A DNA stretch of 36,573 nt from Paraburkholderia madseniana (GTDB taxonomy: Bacteria; Pseudomonadota; Gammaproteobacteria; Burkholderiales; Burkholderiaceae), in assembly GCF_009690905.1 (NCBI RefSeq), contig NZ_VOSW01000095.1:1-36573 (forward strand). The letters are read 5' to 3'. The stretch's first letter is position 1, and every line of letters starts with the position of its first letter. A program made the position numbers and the translations under genes. Under the pieces are notes generated by a model. It was not told where the DNA came from, did not search any database, and worked only from the letters and a program-made list of their open reading frames with translations. Below are positions 32,569 to 36,573 of the stretch, one piece after another.

Positions 32569-32746
32569 CAGTTCGCGACGGGCAAGAAGTGTCTGGTGAT
32601 TCGCAATGGCGGGTTCAGTTTTCGCTGGTTCGCTTGCGATCTTCGCAAATGGCTGCAGATCATGGAAGCCTACGAGAACGGTGGGTTCGCGTACCACGCA
32701 ACGATGCCCACGGACGGTCTCGCAACGTTGCGTGACGTCATGAAGG
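32569..32746 (+). pseudogene. Internally deleted second copy of part of the aminotransferase gene
   Basis: Bases 32569-32629 match 28774-28834 and bases 32630-32746 match 29246-29362, with about six differences in 178 bp by eye. The missing 411 bp equal exactly 137 codons, so the frame is kept across the junction. Both ends of the gene and the PLP lysine are absent. It is a recent partial duplication and cannot encode an enzyme. Confidence 0.92.
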
Positions 32747-32770
32747 CCAGTGCGGGATATGCGGCCAATG

Positions 32771-33808
32771 TCAACCGGACTGCATCGGCTCGACGCTCTT
32801 ACCGAAGCGCCGAGCGTACTCTGCGGGACTCACCCCGAAGCGGCGTGTAAATGCCTTTCTTAGCACGTCGACGCTGTCGTAGCCATTCTGACGACAGATG
32901 TCTTGCATCGATCTCTCGCCAAGCGCAAGCGAACGGCAAACGGATTCCAGCCGGACGTTTTCGACATATCTTGCGGGTGTGGTCTGCAATTCTCGCTGAA
33001 ACATGCGTATCAACGTTCTGACGCTCGTTGAAATTCTGGCTGCCATGACTTCGGCTGTGAGGTCCATGTGCAGATGCTCACCGATCCAGAGACATAACTC
33101 GTTCAGACCTGAGTTGTGCGCGCGCTGCGACTGAAGTGCGAAGCTGAACTGCGCCTGTCCGCCCGGACGACGTAAGAACAGGACCAGATTCTTCGCAATT
33201 TCCAGGGCGAAGTCATTTCCCAGATCTTCGCTGACCAGCGAGAGCGCGAGGTCGATTCCAGACGATATGCCGGCCGACGTGTACACGTTGCCGTCTTTCA
33301 CCCAGATAGGAGTCGGGTCGACCTGTACCTTGGGATAGCGCTCCGCCAGGCGCCGTGCCGCGCCCCAATGCGTCGTCGCCCTGCGACCATCCAGTATGCC
33401 CGCAGCAGCCAGGGCGAACGCTCCAACACATATGGAGCACACGCGACGCACTGTCTGTGAGCGGGTCCGAATCCAGTCTATGGCTGCCTGATCGATCTGT
33501 TCGAACGTCCTGGAGCCCATAGTCACAAGTAAGGTATCGATCGGCTTGTTCGCATGACGCTCCTGCTCGAGCGTGCTATGCCCTTTGAGGCCAATACCTG
33601 TTTCGCTGTCCAGGTACACATCATCAGCTGAGCAAACCAGCTCGAGCATGTACGGGGCAGTTCCACTGCCGTCCAGTTGGTTCGCCCACGCGAAGACTTC
33701 CGCCGGGCCGATCACGTCGAGCGCGTCCACTGGCGGTAGACCCAATATGACAACGCGCTTCTGTCTCGGGTCTGCAGGCGGGGCGATCGGTTTCGTCCGT
33801 TTTCTCAT
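32771..33808 (-). CDS. GlxA-type transcriptional regulator (DJ-1/PfpI-like domain plus AraC helix-turn-helix)
   Basis: A 345-residue regulator. Residues about 17-190 are a DJ-1/PfpI-like domain (VVILGLPPVDALDVIGPAEV, and VRRVCSICVGAFALAAAGIL with the cysteine at the nucleophile elbow). Residues about 245-335 are an AraC double helix-turn-helix (TAEVMAARISTSVRTLIRMF, and DICRQNGYDSVDVLRKAFTR). This architecture defines GlxA-type regulators, such as those for arginine, carnitine and glycine-betaine catabolism. ATG at 33808 has no clear Shine-Dalgarno. It is divergent from the HD-domain gene at 33943 and probably controls it and the following hydrolase. Confidence 0.92.
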   Translation of the reverse strand: MRKRTKPIAPPADPRQKRVVILGLPPVDALDVIGPAEVFAWANQLDGSGTAPYMLELVCSADDVYLDSETGIGLKGHSTLEQERHANKPIDTLLVTMGSRTFEQIDQAAIDWIRTRSQTVRRVCSICVGAFALAAAGILDGRRATTHWGAARRLAERYPKVQVDPTPIWVKDGNVYTSAGISSGIDLALSLVSEDLGNDFALEIAKNLVLFLRRPGGQAQFSFALQSQRAHNSGLNELCLWIGEHLHMDLTAEVMAARISTSVRTLIRMFQRELQTTPARYVENVRLESVCRSLALGERSMQDICRQNGYDSVDVLRKAFTRRFGVSPAEYARRFGKSVEPMQSG

Positions 33809-33942
33809 TGAAAGAGGAGCTGCGTATCAGGGCATAGGGAGAACGATTGTGGCAGAAATCGTCCGCGATCTGTCATTTGAGCCATCGACGAACCGCCTAC
33901 ACTGGATCGCTCTGTAAGTTCGCACGACCCGGAGGGTATGCA

Positions 33943-34584
33943 ATGCGTGAAACTGTGATTGTTGGGGGAGTGAGTGCTCCAGACTCGGAGATCGCTACCA
34001 AAGCGGCTTCTCTGGTCGAGCGCGTCCATTCCGGAGCGATGATGCATCACGTGCATCGGACATGGTGGTTCGCCGAATTCCTGGGCAGGAAGCGAGGTCT
34101 TAAATACGATCGGGAAGTGGTGTATCTCGCATCGCTGCTTCACGACCTTGGCCTTACGGATGAATTTTCTGCCGACCAACGCTTTGAGGTGGATGGTGCC
34201 GACGCGGCCAGCCGCCTTTTGCTGGCCCATGACTACCCGGAAGCGAAAACGCAACTCGTGTGGGATGCCATCGCGCTTCACTCCGCTGGCGGCCTCGCCG
34301 ATCGCAAGCAGCCGGAAATCGCTCTCGTCTATATGGGCGCACATCTCGACGTCTTCGGGCTGTTTCTGGACGAAGTCACGCCGTCGCTGATCGATGACAC
34401 GCTCGCGCTCTACCCCCGCGTTGGATTTAAAGCCGCGTTTACCGAAGCGCTGGCTGAGGTCGCCAGAAAAAAACCCCATACGACCGTCGGTACCGGAATC
34501 GCCGATATCGGCCGTCGCCATGTACACGGTTTCGATATTCCGAACGTGTGCGACCTGATTAATGATGCGCCGTTTGAAAGCTGA
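33943..34584 (+). CDS. HD-domain protein, cyanamide hydratase-like
   Basis: A 213-residue metal-dependent HD-domain protein. The HD signature is present: H38 in HHVHRTWWFAEF, H67-D68 in ASLLHDLGL, H113 in AIALHSAGG, and D136 in GAHLDVFG. The ordering and the later segment YPRVGFKAAFTEALAEVARK followed by KPHTT recall fungal cyanamide hydratases, which convert cyanamide to urea, and related bacterial HD proteins. The true substrate is unknown. ATG at 33943 follows GGAGGG by 6 bases; the frame is open upstream but without family similarity. It is divergent from the GlxA-type regulator (134-bp gap) and 158 bp before the alpha/beta hydrolase gene. Confidence 0.82.
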   Translation: MRETVIVGGVSAPDSEIATKAASLVERVHSGAMMHHVHRTWWFAEFLGRKRGLKYDREVVYLASLLHDLGLTDEFSADQRFEVDGADAASRLLLAHDYPEAKTQLVWDAIALHSAGGLADRKQPEIALVYMGAHLDVFGLFLDEVTPSLIDDTLALYPRVGFKAAFTEALAEVARKKPHTTVGTGIADIGRRHVHGFDIPNVCDLINDAPFES

Positions 34585-34635
34585 GGTAGCGCACCGCAAG
34601 CGCGCCCGCCGTGTCCGCAGCCGCGCATGTTGCGC

Positions 34636-34661
34636 GCGAAGCTGGTTTCGGCGCTTCTCTC
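34636..34661 (+). repeat. 26-bp direct repeat, left copy
   Basis: The segment starting GCGAAGCTGGTTTC matches 24 of 26 bases at 35987-36012 in the same orientation. The two copies bracket the alpha/beta hydrolase gene 1.35 kb apart. The role is unknown. Confidence 0.5.
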
Positions 34662-34742
34662 CCGCTTGCGAAACGGCTTGCACCGGCAATTCGCACGGTG
34701 CCCTCCGACATCGAAAATAAGCTGCAGATCAGGAAAACCGAA

Positions 34743-35525
34743 ATGCATGTCAAAACACGAGGAACGCAAATTTATGTAGACGAGCGCGGGAACGGCGAAC
34801 CAACGCTTCTGTTTCTGCATTACTACGGCGGGTCAAGCCGAACCTGGGACGGCGTGATCCGTGACATGGCGGGCCAGTATCGATCGGTAGCTATGGATCA
34901 TCGCGGCTGGGGTGATTCGGACGCGCCCGAGCAGGGTTATGGCATCGGCGATCTCGCAAACGACGTGCAGGACGTAATTGAAGCACTGAATCTCGAGCGA
35001 TATGTCGTCGTCGGTCACTCAATGAGCGGGAAGGTCGCGCAGCTATTCGCGTCGCGTCGGCCTGCGGGGCTCCAGGGCGTCATCCTGGTGGCGCCGTCGC
35101 CTCCGTCACCGATGACCTTTTCCGCTGACCAGCGAGCCGAGATGGCCAAAGTCTACGACACTCGGGAGTCGATTACCTGGGCGCTTGATAACGTACTCAC
35201 CGCGAACAGGTTGGCACCGGAGCTTCGCGAACAGGTTATCGCCGATAGTCTGCGGGGTGCGCCGCAGGCCAAGATTGCATGGCCACTCGGCGGAATGGTC
35301 GAAGACATTACCGCTGACGTCTTGTCCATCAATGTACCCGTCGTAGTTATTGCTGGGGAACTTGATCAGGTGGATCTGCCAGAGACATTGCGCGGCGAGC
35401 TATTGCCGCGAATCCTGGGCTCCCAAATGCTTCTGCTGCCCGGTACGGGGCACTTGTCACCTCTCGAGAATCCGGCTGCGGTCGCAGCAGTAATTCGCCA
35501 ATTCATGCAGCAACTGAAGACATAA
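34743..35525 (+). CDS. Alpha/beta-fold hydrolase
   Basis: A 260-residue alpha/beta hydrolase. Visible elements are LLFLHYYGGSSRTWD (oxyanion region, 22-36), MDHRGWGDSD, the nucleophile elbow GHSMSG with S93, an acid in VVIAGELDQVD, and the catalytic histidine in GTGHLSPLENP. Close relatives include esterases, haloperoxidase-like and lactonase-like enzymes. ATG at 34743 follows AGGA by 7 bases; a longer in-frame start (34611) adds non-family sequence that overlaps a repeat. It is codirectional with the HD-domain gene, so both may serve one catabolic step under the GlxA-type regulator. Confidence 0.9.
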   Translation: MHVKTRGTQIYVDERGNGEPTLLFLHYYGGSSRTWDGVIRDMAGQYRSVAMDHRGWGDSDAPEQGYGIGDLANDVQDVIEALNLERYVVVGHSMSGKVAQLFASRRPAGLQGVILVAPSPPSPMTFSADQRAEMAKVYDTRESITWALDNVLTANRLAPELREQVIADSLRGAPQAKIAWPLGGMVEDITADVLSINVPVVVIAGELDQVDLPETLRGELLPRILGSQMLLLPGTGHLSPLENPAAVAAVIRQFMQQLKT

Positions 35526-36097
35526 CTTCGAGGACCCCCTGAACGACGGCTTCCCGCAAAATTGACCGTCGCCTGCCGGCCGAGGGGTTCATCGCGCTAG
35601 TCGGCGGGCCGTTTGCCGCCGATGCACGCAGCGCGAATTGGCGTTGAGAAGCGCGACAGAGAACGCTTCTTCATCTGGATGTATTCGCCAATGCTTGACC
35701 GGCTTCGCGCGACCGATAACGGTTGGAGGATCGCGGAGCGCTACATAGGTGGCTCAACGACGAATCGCCGCCTGACGCCGCCAGACATCTCCGCCGCTGC
35801 GATACGACCTTTCCTCCCTGGTGCTTAAAGAACGCCGGCGTCTGGCTGCTCGGCCAGGCCAACATTTCTGCAGCCCGGAGTGAAGGCCTGTCACAGTTCG
35901 CACGGCGCCTCCGTCTGTGCAATTCCATAGATCTGAGCCAGCCCTCTCGCCAGTGCGCTCTTTGCGTGGGCGGTTGCAGACAGTGTGCGAAGCTGGTTTC
36001 CGCGCTCCTCTCGTGGCGGTAGTCCACGGCATCGTTTGATATTCGAAGGGCGCGCGTGAATCAGGGCCTGTCCTGAAGGTTAAGTGGAGATGCGCTC
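35526..36097. other. Intergenic stretch with decayed sequence
   Basis: About 570 bp. Frames on both strands lack recognisable domains. The minus strand shares the short ERSAETSFA reading with the stretch before the hydrolase gene, reflecting the direct repeat at 35987-36012. GGAG at 36084 is the ribosome site of the GST gene. Confidence 0.35.
35987..36012 (+). repeat. 26-bp direct repeat, right copy
   Basis: Matches 34636-34661 at 24 of 26 bases in the same orientation. Confidence 0.5.
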
Positions 36098-36452
36098 ATG
36101 GCAATCCGTCTTTACGGAGCACAAACAGGCAACAGCCGAAGGGCGGCCATCGCCCTGGAAGAGGCTGGCATTTCGTATTCCGTCAGCCGCGTGGATTTGA
36201 GAGCCGGGGAGCACAAGACTGCTGCGTTTCGGGTGCTTAACCCGCGTGGGCTTATCCCGGTCATGGTCGAAGAAGGCAAGGCAGGAACAGACCTTGTCGT
36301 TACCCAATCGAACGCGATCATGTTCTATGCGGCGAGTCGATCGCGGGAGAGGCTAACGCCCGATCCGGGCCAGGAGGCCGCCTTGTTTTTCGATCGCCTG
36401 TTCTATTTCATCACCGAAGTGATTGCGCCAAACGGTGGTGCTTTCGCGCTTA
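36098..36452 (+). pseudogene. Glutathione S-transferase, truncated by an IS5-family insertion
   Basis: The thioredoxin-like N-terminal domain is intact (MAIRLYGAQTGNSRRAAIAL, NPRGLIPVMVE, and TQSNAIMFYAA). The C-terminal helical domain begins but is cut at about residue 118, where sequence switches to the terminus of an IS5-family element; the frame then reads three IS-derived codons and stops. A full GST is about 200-230 residues. The remnant lacks most of the hydrophobic substrate site and is unlikely to be active. ATG at 36098 has GGAG upstream. Confidence 0.85.
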
Positions 36453-36573
36453 GAGCGTGTTAGGCACTTTGAAGTACTGGCACCGCGTGAACGAGCATAA
36501 GTATTGCGAAGACCACGAAATGAAGCCCGGCAAGCGTTTCGGGTAGTCGCTCGTAATCACGTGCGAGGCGACG
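36453..36573 (-). mobile_element. IS5-family insertion sequence, one end (continues beyond window)
   Basis: The element begins at about 36453 with GAGCGTGTTAGGCACTTTG, preceded by TTA (36450-36452), which fits the TNA target duplication of the IS1031 subgroup of IS5. The transposase reading frame ends 8 bp inside this end. Confidence 0.8.
36460..36573 (-). CDS. IS5-family transposase, C-terminal fragment (cut by window edge)
   Basis: Thirty-seven codons and a stop, reading RRLARDYERLPETLAGLHFV then VFAILMLVHAVPVLQSA. This is the familiar C-terminal end of IS5-family DDE transposases (catalytic region followed by YERLPETL). The start lies outside the window. Confidence 0.85.
   Translation of the reverse strand, partial: RRLARDYERLPETLAGLHFVVFAILMLVHAVPVLQSA

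Noticed and set aside
1..36573. CRISPR arrays, tRNA or rRNA genes, toxin-antitoxin or phage-defence loci
   Set aside because: No regularly spaced repeats, no tRNA-like cloverleaf and no known defence domains were recognised.

Overview
The window looks like an accessory, recombination-worn segment of a Burkholderiaceae chromosome or megaplasmid (Paraburkholderia, Caballeronia or Burkholderia type). The evidence is the high GC content, two OmpC-like porins whose mature ends begin QSSVTLYG, an entericidin-type lipoprotein, many LysR/AraC regulators, and pieces of IS3, IS5, IS30 and IS1182 family elements. No rRNA, tRNA, CRISPR array or replication origin was seen. The left edge lies inside an IS3-family element and the right edge inside an IS5-family element that has cut a glutathione S-transferase gene.

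Layout. (1) 289-6711: a near mirror-image block of two homologous MFS transporters, each divergent from its own regulator: a winged-helix/NTPase protein of 908 residues for one and a LysR protein for the other. Both divergent gaps hold clear inverted repeats. (2) 7009-11599: a same-strand LysR regulator, a one-chain aconitase-superfamily hydratase (swivel domain first, Fe-S domain second) and a metabolite:H+ symporter. (3) 18765-11723 on the minus strand: a five-gene amide-uptake and hydrolysis cluster. In order of transcription it encodes a periplasmic binding protein, a fused permease-ATPase, a free-standing acetamidase/formamidase, an AraC-type regulator fused in frame to a second full-length acetamidase/formamidase, and a RidA protein. 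(4) 19082-26430: small genes, decayed fragments, two porins, and two lipoproteins (a hypothetical one and a SYLF-domain one). (5) 27027-33808: a low-complexity exported protein, a class V PLP aminotransferase, an RhlE-like helicase, a broken YafY-type regulator with a VOC protein, an internally deleted second copy of the aminotransferase gene, and a GlxA-type regulator. (6) 33943-36573: an HD-domain protein resembling cyanamide hydratase, an alpha/beta hydrolase and the IS-truncated GST.

The most unusual object is the AraC-amidase fusion (14711-12216). The enzyme half aligns with the neighbouring free amidase from its first residues to its end, so this is a complete enzyme joined to a complete-looking regulator. 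A plausible model is that the importer brings in an amide-like compound, the free amidase and the fusion hydrolyse it, RidA clears a reactive imine/enamine by-product, and the fusion reports substrate to the promoter. A loosely shared 19-bp motif lies upstream of both the binding-protein gene and the fusion gene and is a candidate operator. Substrate and regulation are inference.
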